Part shown: piece after piece, positions 45,426 to 54,695 of the stretch
How the letters are laid out: each line of letters opens with the position of its first letter
How positions within the stretch are numbered: the stretch's first letter is position 1
Assembly (NCBI RefSeq): GCF_000014045.1
Contig: NC_008209.1
Coordinates: 767,001-831,000 of the forward strand
Length of the DNA stretch: 64,000 nucleotides
Direction: 5' to 3'
DNA from: Roseobacter denitrificans OCh 114
GTDB taxonomy: Bacteria; Pseudomonadota; Alphaproteobacteria; Rhodobacterales; Rhodobacteraceae
Made by a program: the position numbers and the translations under genes
Notes under the pieces: model-generated
The model's database searches: none
What the model saw: only the letters and a program-made list of their open reading frames with translations
Told to the model about the DNA's origin: nothing

Positions 45426-46442
45426 TTATTCGGAGACCGGCTCGCGGCCGATTTCAGCCAGAACAGCGTTCATCTTTTCGATGCCGCCGATGCTGTCGTA
45501 GAACTTCGGCCAGACAGCTGCTGTCGCCAGATCAATGAACTCCTGCTCATTGTTGACCGGGTCGTCGATCTGCATGCCTTTTTCGACCAGCAGTTCCTTG
45601 ATCTCTGCTTCCTTGTCGCGCAGGAACTGTGCAGACGCGGCCGTCGCGCGCTTGCCTGCTTCCAGAATGATTTCCTGATCTTCAGCGGAAAGCTCCTGAA
45701 ACACCTGCTCGGACACGATCAGAGGTTCGATGGAGAAGATGTAGCGGATGTTCGTGACGTACTTTTGTACTTCGTAGAACTTCATCGCGTTGATGGTGGT
45801 GTAGGGGTTGTCCTGACCGTCGACAACGCCGGTTTGCAGGCCCGCAAAGGTTTCCGACCATGCCATCGGCGTTGGGCTGATGCCCCAGGCCTTGTAGGTG
45901 TCGATCATGATTTCGTTCTTGGGAACGCGAATGACGAGACCTTGCAGATCGGCAACGGATGTGACCGGCTTTTTGGAATTGGTCAGGCGGCGGAAACCCG
46001 TGTAGGTCCAGGCCACGATACGAACGCCTGCGTCTTCGATTGTGTTTTCTGTCAGTTCCTGACCGATCGGGCCCTGGGTCAGCTTTTCAGCATCTTCGAG
46101 GCTCAGGATCACGTATGGAAGCGAGAAGACGCCAACAGTTGGCGAGAACGGTGTCACGTTGTTGATCGCCAGGATCGACATGTCGAGCGAGCCGATGGCC
46201 GCGTCGTTGACTGTGTCTTGCTCGGACCCCAACTGTCCGTTCAGAAACAGCGTTGCAGTGTGCTCGCCGCCCGAAAGCTCCTCAAGGGCTTCGATGAAAG
46301 CCAAACCGGTGGCTTCCTGGCTGCTGCCGCCGCTGTCGCCCACGGCGATCTTGAAGTTTTTGGCATCAGCCGCGCCGATGCTCATGATGGTCGCCGTCAG
46401 GGCAATCGCTGTGCCGGACGTGATCCGTGAAAGAAATGTCAT
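45426..46442 (-). CDS. tauK: TRAP transporter substrate-binding protein, taurine
   Basis: 338 residues, DctP type. A signal peptide (SRITSGTAIALTATIMSIGAADA) precedes the binding domain, which includes RVPKNEIMIDTYKAWGISPTP and LQTGVVDGQDNPYTT. It binds taurine in the periplasm. ATG 46442 with GGAGGA upstream; a longer reading to 46508 is rejected because it runs through the ribosome site. First gene of the operon, divergent from tauR. Confidence 0.88.
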   Translation of the reverse strand: MTFLSRITSGTAIALTATIMSIGAADAKNFKIAVGDSGGSSQEATGLAFIEALEELSGGEHTATLFLNGQLGSEQDTVNDAAIGSLDMSILAINNVTPFSPTVGVFSLPYVILSLEDAEKLTQGPIGQELTENTIEDAGVRIVAWTYTGFRRLTNSKKPVTSVADLQGLVIRVPKNEIMIDTYKAWGISPTPMAWSETFAGLQTGVVDGQDNPYTTINAMKFYEVQKYVTNIRYIFSIEPLIVSEQVFQELSAEDQEIILEAGKRATAASAQFLRDKEAEIKELLVEKGMQIDDPVNNEQEFIDLATAAVWPKFYDSIGGIEKMNAVLAEIGREPVSE

Positions 46443-46543
46443 AGAGTCCTCCAAAGTTGCTTGCGCAGTCGCGCTCTGCTTGCAGCAAATGCTCGCATCC
46501 ACCCCCAAGCTGACGGCTCACTAGAAGGATTCGTTAACCTTGC

Positions 46544-46576
46544 GTTAGGGCCAGTATTTCTATTGACTTAGACCAG
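46544..46576 (-). promoter_or_regulatory. Two TauR-type direct repeats upstream of tauK
   Basis: On the - strand, CTGGTCTAAG (46576-46567) and CTGGCCCTAAC (46554-46544) lie 22 bp apart, two helical turns. They resemble the CTGGAC-Y-TAA direct repeats reported for TauR in Rhodobacter. They lie in the divergent tauR/tauK gap. Confidence 0.7.
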
Positions 46577-46596
46577 TTTGGTAAGCACTTTGAATC

Positions 46597-48060
46597 ATGG
46601 CTAAACCGAGGATCGCAGCTGAGGTTTTCTTTTTGGACCGCGCTTCAAAAAGGCCTCTGCAGACCCAGATAAGAGAGGCCGTCGTCGCCTCGATCCTGTC
46701 GAAACGGGCAATGCCGGGGTCATTGATGCCGTCATCGCGCAAACTTGCACATCACCTTGGCGTTGCGCGCATGACCGTCACACTGGCTTTTCAGGAACTG
46801 GTCGATCAGGGATATCTGGAGGCCCGCAGCCGCAGCGGGTATTCGGTCGCCGATACCGATGCGATACCGCGTCTGCCGGTTGGTGATGCAACGGCGCATA
46901 TCGAAAACAGTACACTTTGGCAGAAAGTCCTGTCTGAAAACCTGCGAACGCGCCGCCGGGTGATCAAGCCGAAGGATTGGCGGAACATGCCTTACCCTTT
47001 TGTCTTCGGAGAAATGGATGGCAAGATTTTCAGACATACGGCGTGGCGCGAATGCGTCAGGCAGGCCATAGGAACGCGCGATTTTGATCTGATGGCCAGC
47101 AATGAGGCGACGGACGACCCTTTGCTGGTCGACTACATCCTGTCCAGGATGCTGCCCCGGCGGGGAATAACCGCAAAAAAAGAGCAGGTTCTGATCACCG
47201 TTGGCGCTCAGAATGCCATCTGGCTGGCGATAGAACTGTTGACCCGTGCCCCCCTGAAAGCGGTTTGCGAAGACCCCTGTTATCCGGACACACGGCAGGC
47301 TCTGAGTTGGTGCGGAGCCGACGTTACCACCGTCGAAGTGGATCAGGAGGGCCTGCCACCGGACAATATACCGATGGGCGTCCAAGCGGTCTTTGTGACA
47401 CCCAGTCACCATGCGCCCACAGGTGCAACCATGCCCTTGGCGCGGCGTGAACGGCTGCTTGAATTGGCTCAAGCCCGCGATTTCATAATCGTGGAGGATG
47501 ATTACGAGTTCGAGATGAGCTTTATCGAACCGCCCAGCCCTGCGCTCAAAGCCATAGATAAGAACCAGCGCGTTCTTTATGCGGGCAGTTTTTCCAAAGC
47601 CCTGTTTCCGGGTCTTCGGTTGGGGTATCTTGTGGGGCCTGAACAGGTGATCGCCGAGGCGCGCGAGCTGCGCTCGATGATGCTGCGGCATCCGCCCGGA
47701 CATCTTCAACGCACAGCCGCCTACTTCCTTGCACAAGGCTACTACGACTTGCTGATCCGCGACATGCGACGGGAGTTTGCCAAACGCCGCAAAGCGGTTG
47801 TCGAAGCCCTGGCCAGGACAGACCTCGAAGTGGCGGGCTCCGCGCAGTTTGGCGGGACAAGCCTCTGGGTCAAAGCGCCTGACGGCACCGATACCCAAAC
47901 GCTTGCTCAAGATTTGCTGGCAGACGGTGTTGTGATAGAGCCCGGCGCGCCGTTTTTTCAGGGTGACAACCAACCGTCCGAGTATTTCAGACTTGGCTAT
48001 TCCTCGATTCCGCTTGAGAAAATCGCGAAAGGTGTTCAGTTGATTGCGCAGCGGGTATAA
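46597..48060 (+). CDS. tauR: TauR, MocR-type GntR/aminotransferase regulator
   Basis: 487 residues. N-terminal GntR winged HTH (LQTQIREAVVASILSKRAMP, MPSSRKLAHHLGVARMTVTL) is fused to a PLP aminotransferase-like domain with the Schiff-base Lys in AGSFSKALFPGLRLGYL. TauR activates taurine genes in related bacteria in response to taurine-PLP chemistry. Divergent from tauK with matching direct repeats in between. PdxR-like function is a less likely alternative given the context. Confidence 0.9.
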   Translation: MAKPRIAAEVFFLDRASKRPLQTQIREAVVASILSKRAMPGSLMPSSRKLAHHLGVARMTVTLAFQELVDQGYLEARSRSGYSVADTDAIPRLPVGDATAHIENSTLWQKVLSENLRTRRRVIKPKDWRNMPYPFVFGEMDGKIFRHTAWRECVRQAIGTRDFDLMASNEATDDPLLVDYILSRMLPRRGITAKKEQVLITVGAQNAIWLAIELLTRAPLKAVCEDPCYPDTRQALSWCGADVTTVEVDQEGLPPDNIPMGVQAVFVTPSHHAPTGATMPLARRERLLELAQARDFIIVEDDYEFEMSFIEPPSPALKAIDKNQRVLYAGSFSKALFPGLRLGYLVGPEQVIAEARELRSMMLRHPPGHLQRTAAYFLAQGYYDLLIRDMRREFAKRRKAVVEALARTDLEVAGSAQFGGTSLWVKAPDGTDTQTLAQDLLADGVVIEPGAPFFQGDNQPSEYFRLGYSSIPLEKIAKGVQLIAQRV

Positions 48061-48118
48061 TGCGCCCTGCTTTTCGGCGGGCAACCTGCCTGCACACGCA
48101 TCACAAGGATGAGAAGAT

Positions 48119-48844
48119 TTGGAACTGACGCAGCCGCTCTCATCGCTTTTGGTTGCCAATGGCGTTGTCGTCCTTGCATCGCTCGTTCAGACGTCAACCG
48201 GCATGGGGTTTGGCATGATCGCGGCCCCGCTGCTGGCGTTGATCAGTCTGGAGTTTGTGCCCGGCCCGATGCTGTTCGTGAATGTGTTTCTGTCATTGTT
48301 GATGTTGAGCGACGGCAGAAACCACGTCGTGCGCAAAGAGGTGACATTGCTGCTTCCGACTATTTTCGTCGGCACTTTGATTGGCGCAGCCGTCATCATG
48401 CTATTGCCGGTCGATATTCTGGGCATCGTTTTTGCCCTGATGATCCTCGTGGCCGTCGCAATCACCGTCTTTGCAAAAGCACTTCCGATGACATCTGGCA
48501 ATCTCGTGATCTGTGGTGTGGCCGTTGGGGTGATGGGGACGGCCACCGGCATTCCCGGGGGGCCTTTGGTGGTCCTTTATCAAAACGAACCGATTGAAAA
48601 GACACGCCCGACAATGGCGCTGGTCTTTACCTTTTCCTACATCGCATCTTTGATCGCGCTGAGCATTGCAGGGGTTTTTTCGGTGTATCTGGCACTTCTT
48701 GGGCTGCTGATGCTGCCCGGATTGATCGTCGGCTATGTCATTGGAAAACGTCTGCGCGGTTACATGAGTCGTGAAATCGGGCGTTTCCTGATGCTGTCCA
48801 TTGCGACTGGCGGGGCAGTGCTGCTTTTGCTGAAATCAGTTTGA
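48119..48844 (+). CDS. TauE/SafE family sulfite exporter
   Basis: 241 residues with about eight hydrophobic helices and the internal duplication of this family (QTSTGMGFGMIAAPLLALIS; GTATGIPGGPLVVLYQNEP). Start is a TTG with AAGGA upstream. Such proteins export sulfite or sulfoacetate-type anions in sulfonate pathways (TauE, CuyZ). It is 58 bases after tauR in the same direction. It may serve taurine or cysteate breakdown. Confidence 0.82.
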   Translation: MELTQPLSSLLVANGVVVLASLVQTSTGMGFGMIAAPLLALISLEFVPGPMLFVNVFLSLLMLSDGRNHVVRKEVTLLLPTIFVGTLIGAAVIMLLPVDILGIVFALMILVAVAITVFAKALPMTSGNLVICGVAVGVMGTATGIPGGPLVVLYQNEPIEKTRPTMALVFTFSYIASLIALSIAGVFSVYLALLGLLMLPGLIVGYVIGKRLRGYMSREIGRFLMLSIATGGAVLLLLKSV

Positions 48845-49040
48845 GGGATGCGCAGGATAACATCACGACCGCTTGGATCACCGATGCTATCGACAAGATC
48901 GAACCAAGCGGATGCGCCAAACACTCTGTTGGATGGAGCCGCCGTTGGTTGAAGCCAACCTGACAACGGACGCAGCGCAGTTTTTCGTTTTCAGGCACCA
49001 ACGAGCGGTCCGGTCTGGACGCCAAAGCGGTGAGTTATCG
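48845..49040. other. Non-coding stretch after the sulfite exporter
   Basis: No supported gene. Contains a short hairpin (GGTTG-aagc-CAACC near 48948-48960) that could end the tauR-exporter transcript, although the T-run is weak. Confidence 0.4.
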
Positions 49041-49154
49041 TGACACTCTCCGCTAAAGCGTCATGCGCAAAACCTAAATCACGCAACGCTGCCTGAAATC
49101 AATGATTTCAACGCGTCGCGTGATATTTGATGTTTCAGGTATGTCGTCAGAGGC
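49041..49154 (+). repeat. Interspersed palindromic repeat, copy B
   Basis: This copy begins TGACACTCTCCGCTAAAGCG and ends ATGTCGTCAGAGGC. Its centre is the perfect palindrome TGAAATCA-A-TGATTTCA (49093-49109), and outer arms AATCACG...AACGC pair with GCGTCGCGTGATATT. It matches copies A and C. Confidence 0.88.
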
Positions 49155-49179
49155 TCTACGTCGGACCGGGCTGGTTGCA

Positions 49180-49758
49180 TCACAGGTAGGGCGGCGTGCA
49201 GGCCGACACCACGATCGCCTGCCTGTCGCTGATATTGCGAAACCGGTGCGGCTCACGCGAATTGAAAAGGTATGAATCGCCGGCCTTCAATACGGTTTTT
49301 CTGCCGCCGACAGTAACCTCGATTTCACCGGCAATCACGATCCCGCCCTCACTCGCCGGATGCTCCAGCATATCCGACCCGGTATCCGCGCCCGGTTCAT
49401 AGGTTTCATGCAGGATCTGAAGGCCGTGCAGGCGCGCGTTTCCCACCTGTTTCAGGGTGATCGTGCCCTCAAACCCGTTGGCTTCTGAATAGAGGCGCGA
49501 TGTCAGGTCGCGCAACTCGCTCGGCGTGTAGAACGGTTTATCGTCCTCCACGACATCCGGCTCGAAGAACTCCGACATCCCGAGGCTCAGTCCGCCCAGT
49601 ATCTTGCGCAGGGATGCAACGGAAGGGCTGCTTTTGTTGGTCTCTATCATGGAAATCTGACCATGCGGCACGCCTGAAGCTTCGGCTAGTTGCCGTTGGG
49701 ACATGCCGTTTTGCTGCCGAATGGCCTTTAAACGCGCACCAACATCAAAATCCTGCAT
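49180..49758 (-). CDS. XRE-cupin transcriptional regulator
   Basis: 192 residues. An N-terminal HTH (RLKAIRQQNGMSQRQLAEAS, GVPHGQISMIETNKSSPSV) is joined to a C-terminal cupin sensor (GIVIAGEIEVTVGG, KAGDSYLFNSREPHRFRN). This is the PuuR-like architecture, often tied to amine or polyamine catabolism. Divergent from gabT with a near-perfect palindrome between them, so it probably represses the gabT-aldehyde dehydrogenase-buk-ptb operon. Confidence 0.85.
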   Translation of the reverse strand: MQDFDVGARLKAIRQQNGMSQRQLAEASGVPHGQISMIETNKSSPSVASLRKILGGLSLGMSEFFEPDVVEDDKPFYTPSELRDLTSRLYSEANGFEGTITLKQVGNARLHGLQILHETYEPGADTGSDMLEHPASEGGIVIAGEIEVTVGGRKTVLKAGDSYLFNSREPHRFRNISDRQAIVVSACTPPYL

Positions 49759-49820
49759 ATCAGCCTCCCAATGTCGAGTTTAGCTTGAACCATGCCTTTC
49801 GCTCAACAGGAAAGAAATAC

Positions 49821-49840
49821 TTGCTCGATATATTGAGCAA
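49821..49840. promoter_or_regulatory. Near-perfect 20-bp palindrome before gabT
   Basis: TTGCTC and GAGCAA frame an AT-rich centre with one mismatched pair. It lies 35 bases before the gabT start, inside the divergent gap with the XRE-cupin gene. Probable operator. Confidence 0.7.
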
Positions 49841-49874
49841 TGATACCGCTGAATCATGAGCCAAGGAGAGAATC

Positions 49875-51170
49875 ATGTCGTACACTGCAGACCTTAAAAC
49901 CCGTCGTGAAAACGCTGTTGCTACCGGTGTCGGCACGCGGGGAATCTATGCCGAACGCGCGCAGAATTCTGAGCTTTGGGACGTGGATGGCAAGCGGTTT
50001 ATTGATTTTGCAGCGGGCATAGCCGTGAATAATGCAGGTCACCGCCACCCGAAATTGATGGAGGCCGTGGCCAAGCAATGCGAAGTCTTTACGCATACCT
50101 GTTTCCACGTCGCCCCATATGAAAGCTACATCCGCCTGGCCGAACGGCTGAACAGTCTGACCCCCGGTGATTTCAAGAAAAAGACGATGCTGGTTACGAC
50201 CGGCGCCGAAGCCGTCGAGAACGCCATCAAAATGGCCCGCGCGTTTACCGGTCGGTCGGGCGTCATCGCGTTTTCCGGTGCGTTTCATGGCCGGACCCTT
50301 TTGGGGATGGCATTGTGCGGCAAGGTCGCCCCTTACAAGAAATCCTTCGGTGCAATGCCGCCCGAAATCTACCATGCCGCTTTCCCGAATGAATATCACG
50401 GCATCACGCCCGAAATGAGCCTTGCCCAGTTGGACCTGCTGTTCAAGTCGAGCATTGATCCCGAGCGCGTGGCCGCGATTGTTATCGAGGCGGTACAGGG
50501 TGAGGGTGGTTTCAACATCGCTGATTTCGACTTCCTGCGCAAACTGCGCCAGATCGCGGATGATCACGGTATCCTGCTGATCGCGGATGAGGTGCAGGCC
50601 GGTATGGCGCGGACAGGCAAGATGTTTGCCTTTGAACATGCAGGTGTTGCGGCAGACCTCGTGACGATGGCCAAGGGTCTCGCGGGGGGGTTCCCACTTT
50701 CGGCCGTGACCGGTCGTGCCGAGGTGGTGGACGCGCCGCCCGTTGGCGGGATCGGCGGCACCTATGCCGGTAATCCGCTCGCCGTTGCGGCGGCGAATGC
50801 CATGCTGGACATCATCGAAGACGAGGGTCTGTGTGCCAATGCGGCAAAGATCGGCGCGACCATCAAGGATCGGCTGACGGCAATTGCCAAACGTCAGGGC
50901 ATGGAGCCGATTGGCGATGTGCGCGGCTTGGGTGCTATGATCGCCTTCGAACTAGTCAAAAACCGCGAAACCCGTGAACCGGATACCGCTTTAACCGCTG
51001 CGATTGTAACACAGGCCGAACACCGTGGGCTTATCATTTTGCCATGCGGGACCCGTGGCAATGTCATTCGCCTGCTGCCGCCGCTGAATACGTCGGATGC
51101 CATCGTGCACGAAGCACTCGATGTTCTGGAGACATCCATCGAAGCCGCGATGACACAGATACAAATCTGA
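49875..51170 (+). CDS. gabT: 4-aminobutyrate aminotransferase-type class III aminotransferase
   Basis: 431 residues, PLP fold type I. TTGAEAVENAIKMARAFTGR, IEAVQGEGGFN, LIADEVQAGMARTGK and the Schiff-base Lys in TMAKGLAGGFPLSA are those of GABA aminotransferase. It moves an amino group from an omega-amino acid to 2-oxoglutarate. ATG has AAGGAGAG upstream. Next gene is an aldehyde dehydrogenase, which would oxidise the product. Substrates other than GABA (for example homotaurine or beta-alanine) cannot be excluded. Confidence 0.87.
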   Translation: MSYTADLKTRRENAVATGVGTRGIYAERAQNSELWDVDGKRFIDFAAGIAVNNAGHRHPKLMEAVAKQCEVFTHTCFHVAPYESYIRLAERLNSLTPGDFKKKTMLVTTGAEAVENAIKMARAFTGRSGVIAFSGAFHGRTLLGMALCGKVAPYKKSFGAMPPEIYHAAFPNEYHGITPEMSLAQLDLLFKSSIDPERVAAIVIEAVQGEGGFNIADFDFLRKLRQIADDHGILLIADEVQAGMARTGKMFAFEHAGVAADLVTMAKGLAGGFPLSAVTGRAEVVDAPPVGGIGGTYAGNPLAVAAANAMLDIIEDEGLCANAAKIGATIKDRLTAIAKRQGMEPIGDVRGLGAMIAFELVKNRETREPDTALTAAIVTQAEHRGLIILPCGTRGNVIRLLPPLNTSDAIVHEALDVLETSIEAAMTQIQI

Positions 51171-51224
51171 TTGCAGGCTGTCGGACAGCCGACTGATGCC
51201 CTGAAAACTCTACGGGAGAAACCC

Positions 51225-52661
51225 ATGTCACAACATAAGAACCTGATTGCTGGAGCGTGGGTTTCCGGCACAGATCAGTCGGACAACATCAACCCGTCTG
51301 ACCTGTCGGATACGATCGGGCAGTATGCGCGTGCGGATGCGGCGCAGGTGGGTGATGCGGTTGACGCCGCGCGGGACGCCTTGCCAAAATGGGCGCATGC
51401 CAGCCCGCAGGTGCGTGCCGATCTCTTGGATGCCATCGGGATCGCCATCCTCGCGCAGAAGGATGACATCGGGCGCATGCTGGCCCGCGAAGAGGGCAAG
51501 ACCCTGGCCGAGGCTGTGGGCGAAACCGTCCGCGCGGCGCAGATTTTCCGGTTCTTCGCAGGTGAGGCCATTCGGCTGGCAGGCGATGCGATTGCATCCG
51601 TGCGCCCCGGGATTGACGTGAATGTGACCCGCGAACCGGTTGGCGTGGTGGGGCTGATCACACCGTGGAATTTCCCGATTGCTATCCCCGCATGGAAAAT
51701 CGCGCCAGCTCTGGCCTACGGCAATACGGTGGTGTTCAAGCCTGCGGACCTGACCCCCGGCAGCGCGCATATGCTCGCGCAGATCATAGATGCGGCGGGT
51801 GCACCTGCGGGTGTGTTCAACCTTGTGATGGGGCGCGGTTCGGTTGTCGGGAATGCTCTGGTGGCGCACCCGGATGTAAATGCCATCTCGTTTACCGGGT
51901 CGGTTCCTGTCGGGCGTCAGCTTTTGGTCGATGCGGCCAAGGGGATGAAGAAAGTTCAACTCGAAATGGGTGGCAAAAACCCCATGGTGGTGATGGATGA
52001 TGCCGATCTGGACATCGCCGTTCCTGCCTGTGTGAATGGTGCGTTCTTTTCAACCGGTCAGCGCTGCACAGCGTCATCGCGGCTGATCGTGCAAGCAGGG
52101 ATCTATGACGAGTTTGTCGACAAACTGTCCAAGGCAGCGGGCGCGCTCACGGTGGGTGATGCCCTTGATCCGGCAACGCAGATGGGCCCCGTGGCATCGG
52201 CCAATCAGTTGAAAAACAACCTCTCCTATGTCGATATCGCCCGCGCCGAAGGCGCAACCGTTCTGGGGGGCGAAACGCTGGAGGGATCCAAGGACGGGTA
52301 TTACCAGAAACCGGCAATATTCGCGGATGCCACGAACGATATGCGATCAAGCCGCGAAGAGATCTTCGGTCCCTGTGCCAGCGTGATCAAGGCCACGGAT
52401 TTCGACGAAGCGCTGGCCTTGGCCAATGACACGGAATTCGGGCTGGCCTCTGGCATCTGCACCTCAAGCCTGAAGCACGCGCGCGCGTTCCGAGCGCACT
52501 CACAGGCGGGTATGGTGATGGTCAATCTGCCGACGGCAGGCGTGGATTATCATGTGCCGTTCGGCGGACGCAAAGGCTCGTCCTATGGATCACGTGAGCA
52601 GGGCCGCTACGCCGCTGAATTCTACACGTCGGTCAAAACCGCCTATTCTTTTGCAGGGTAA
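51225..52661 (+). CDS. NAD(P)-dependent aldehyde dehydrogenase (semialdehyde type)
   Basis: 478 residues. Catalytic Glu in VQLEMGGKNPMVVMDDAD, catalytic Cys in FFSTGQRCTASSRLIV, and ITPWNFPIAIPAWKIAPALA for cofactor. The C-terminus (VPFGGRKGSSYGSREQGRYA) resembles 2-oxoglutarate semialdehyde dehydrogenases as well as succinate semialdehyde dehydrogenase. ATG 51225 with GGGAG upstream. Works with the GabT product; the true substrate is open. Confidence 0.88.
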   Translation: MSQHKNLIAGAWVSGTDQSDNINPSDLSDTIGQYARADAAQVGDAVDAARDALPKWAHASPQVRADLLDAIGIAILAQKDDIGRMLAREEGKTLAEAVGETVRAAQIFRFFAGEAIRLAGDAIASVRPGIDVNVTREPVGVVGLITPWNFPIAIPAWKIAPALAYGNTVVFKPADLTPGSAHMLAQIIDAAGAPAGVFNLVMGRGSVVGNALVAHPDVNAISFTGSVPVGRQLLVDAAKGMKKVQLEMGGKNPMVVMDDADLDIAVPACVNGAFFSTGQRCTASSRLIVQAGIYDEFVDKLSKAAGALTVGDALDPATQMGPVASANQLKNNLSYVDIARAEGATVLGGETLEGSKDGYYQKPAIFADATNDMRSSREEIFGPCASVIKATDFDEALALANDTEFGLASGICTSSLKHARAFRAHSQAGMVMVNLPTAGVDYHVPFGGRKGSSYGSREQGRYAAEFYTSVKTAYSFAG

Positions 52662-52666
52662 CAGAC

Positions 52667-53767
52667 GTGGCCCGGAACTTAATTCTCGCCATCAACCCCG
52701 GCACCACCACGACGCGATGCGCGCTATATGCGGTGTCATCGTCACAGATCCGTCCGGTGGCAGAACAGAACCTTGACCATGACGAAGCGATGATGGCGCA
52801 GTTCGCGAATATCGCGTCACAACTGGAATATCGGGCGACATGCGTGGGGGATTTCATCGCAAGCGAGATGCAAGAGGGCGACCAGTTGGTTGCAGCCGCG
52901 GGACGTGGGGGCATGCTGACACCGGTGCCTGCGGGTGTGATTGCGGTCAATCAGGCCTTGGTTGATTTTGCCTTGCACACGCCCGTTTATCACCATGCGA
53001 GCAATCTTGGCGCGCCGCTGGCTCATGCCATCGCGCAGACGCATGATGTACCCGCGTTCATCGTGGACCCGGTGAGCGTCGATGAACTGCCGCCCGTGGC
53101 ACGCGTGACCGGGGATCCTGATTTGCCGCGCTTCAGCTTTGTGCATGCGCTGAATATCCGCGCCTGTGGCCGGCGGCTGGCAGCCGACATCGGCAAGGAG
53201 TTCAAAGACGTTCGCGCGGTTATTGCGCATCTGGGTGCGGGGTTTTCAATCGCGACGCTCATGGGTGGTAAATTGGTCGACAGTTCCAACCGGATGGAGA
53301 TTTCACCATTTACGCCGGAACGGGCCGGGGGGCTGCCGCCTTTGCCGTTGATCGAACTTTGCTACTCGCAGCGCTACAGCAAGGCAGAGCTTCTTTCGCG
53401 TCTGTACGGAAAAGGCGGTGTCTTTGCCCATTTGGGGACCAAAGACATCCGCAAGGTCGAAGCCATGGTAAAGGCAGGCGATGAGAAAGCAGCACTTGTC
53501 TATCATGCGATGCTCTACCAGATTGCAAAGGCAATTGGCGCGATGGCATCCGTGGCAGATTTCGATCTTGATGCGATCATTCTGACGGGGGGGCTGTCCA
53601 ACAGTGATGATGTCGTCGACTATCTGCGCCGCAAGTTGCACCGTATTGCCGACATCGTTGTTTATCCCGGCAGCAACGAATGTCTGGCGCTGGCCGAAGG
53701 TGCCGCCCGCGTGCTGAACAAAACCGAAGAGCCGATGACATGGCCCGTGCGCGCGGTGGCCACATGA
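52667..53767 (+). CDS. buk: Butyrate kinase-type acyl kinase
   Basis: 366 residues, ASKHA fold. ILAINPGTTTTRCALYAV, the phosphate loop; VIAHLGAGFSIATLMGGKLVDSS; and IILTGGLSNSDD for the adenosine site. It interconverts an acyl phosphate and ADP with the acid and ATP. GTG start with AGGG upstream. It overlaps ptb by ATGA. Acetate kinase is related but lacks these Buk-specific spacings. Confidence 0.88.
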   Translation: MARNLILAINPGTTTTRCALYAVSSSQIRPVAEQNLDHDEAMMAQFANIASQLEYRATCVGDFIASEMQEGDQLVAAAGRGGMLTPVPAGVIAVNQALVDFALHTPVYHHASNLGAPLAHAIAQTHDVPAFIVDPVSVDELPPVARVTGDPDLPRFSFVHALNIRACGRRLAADIGKEFKDVRAVIAHLGAGFSIATLMGGKLVDSSNRMEISPFTPERAGGLPPLPLIELCYSQRYSKAELLSRLYGKGGVFAHLGTKDIRKVEAMVKAGDEKAALVYHAMLYQIAKAIGAMASVADFDLDAIILTGGLSNSDDVVDYLRRKLHRIADIVVYPGSNECLALAEGAARVLNKTEEPMTWPVRAVAT

Positions 53768-54681
53768 GCGAGATACGCAGTTTTGCCGACCTGCGCGCGG
53801 CGGTGGTCGATCAAGGCGCCCATCGGCTGAGCGTTGCGGGCGGTGATGATCCGGAAGTGATGAAGGCCATCGTTGCGGCCTTGCGTGACAAGTTGATCGC
53901 GCGCGTGATTGTCACCGGTTGCGCGGATAGTATCAAGGCAAGTCTGCCGAGTGATCTGCTGGCACAGGTCGAGATCATCGCGGCAGCGGATGCCGCAGAA
54001 TGTGCTAACCGTGCGGTCGCTGTGGTGCGCGCAGGGGATGCCGACATCCTTATGAAGGGGCACGTTGACAGCACCTCTTATCTGCGGGCCATCGTGAACC
54101 GTGACACCGGCATTCGCGCGGGCGGGGTTTTGTCCAATGTCACCGTCGCTGAAATGCCGTCCTACCCGAAATTTCTGGTCGCGACCGATAACGGAATCAT
54201 CCCTCAGCCGACATTGGCGCAAAAACAACAGATCATCCGCAACACCGCACCCTTGTTCCGGGGGCTTGGGCTGGATTGTGTAAAAGTCGCCGCCTTGGCC
54301 GCAACGGAAAAGGTAACAGCCGGCAACGCGCCAACGGAAGATGCGGCACATCTGGCGGCCGACAGTCGGGCAGGGGGTTTCCCCGGTTTCATCGTTGAGG
54401 GGCCATTCGGATATGATGTGGCCGTGAGCAAAGCCGCCGCCAAGGCCAAGAAACTTGATGCGTCGCGGGTTGCCGGGGACGCTGATCTGTTGCTGTTTCC
54501 GACGATCGAGGCGGCGAATGCCGTTGCAAAATCATGGAAGTTTCATGGGCAGGCGCAGACCGGATCCATCGTTCTGGGCGCGCAGGTTCCGGTCCTGCTG
54601 AACTCCAGATCGGATAAAGTGGACCGCCGTATAAATGCGCTTTTGCTCGCCTTGGCTGTCAGGACCGGCGAGCGCGCCTGA
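53764..54681 (+). CDS. ptb: Phosphate butyryltransferase-type enzyme
   Basis: 305 residues of the Pta/Ptb fold: GDADILMKGHVDSTSYLRAI, NVTVAEMPSYPKFLVATDNG, GPFGYDVAVSK and LLLFPTIEAANAVAKS. It converts an acyl-CoA and phosphate to an acyl phosphate, the substrate of Buk. ATG overlaps the buk stop; a longer in-frame reading from 53680 is rejected. Last gene of its operon, followed by repeat copy C. Confidence 0.88.
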   Translation: MSEIRSFADLRAAVVDQGAHRLSVAGGDDPEVMKAIVAALRDKLIARVIVTGCADSIKASLPSDLLAQVEIIAAADAAECANRAVAVVRAGDADILMKGHVDSTSYLRAIVNRDTGIRAGGVLSNVTVAEMPSYPKFLVATDNGIIPQPTLAQKQQIIRNTAPLFRGLGLDCVKVAALAATEKVTAGNAPTEDAAHLAADSRAGGFPGFIVEGPFGYDVAVSKAAAKAKKLDASRVAGDADLLLFPTIEAANAVAKSWKFHGQAQTGSIVLGAQVPVLLNSRSDKVDRRINALLLALAVRTGERA

Positions 54682-54695
54682 CCGCAAGAGAGCGT

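Noticed and set aside
46732..48159. Long frame of 475 codons opposite tauR
   Set aside because: tauR has clear GntR and aminotransferase motifs; the antisense frame shows none.
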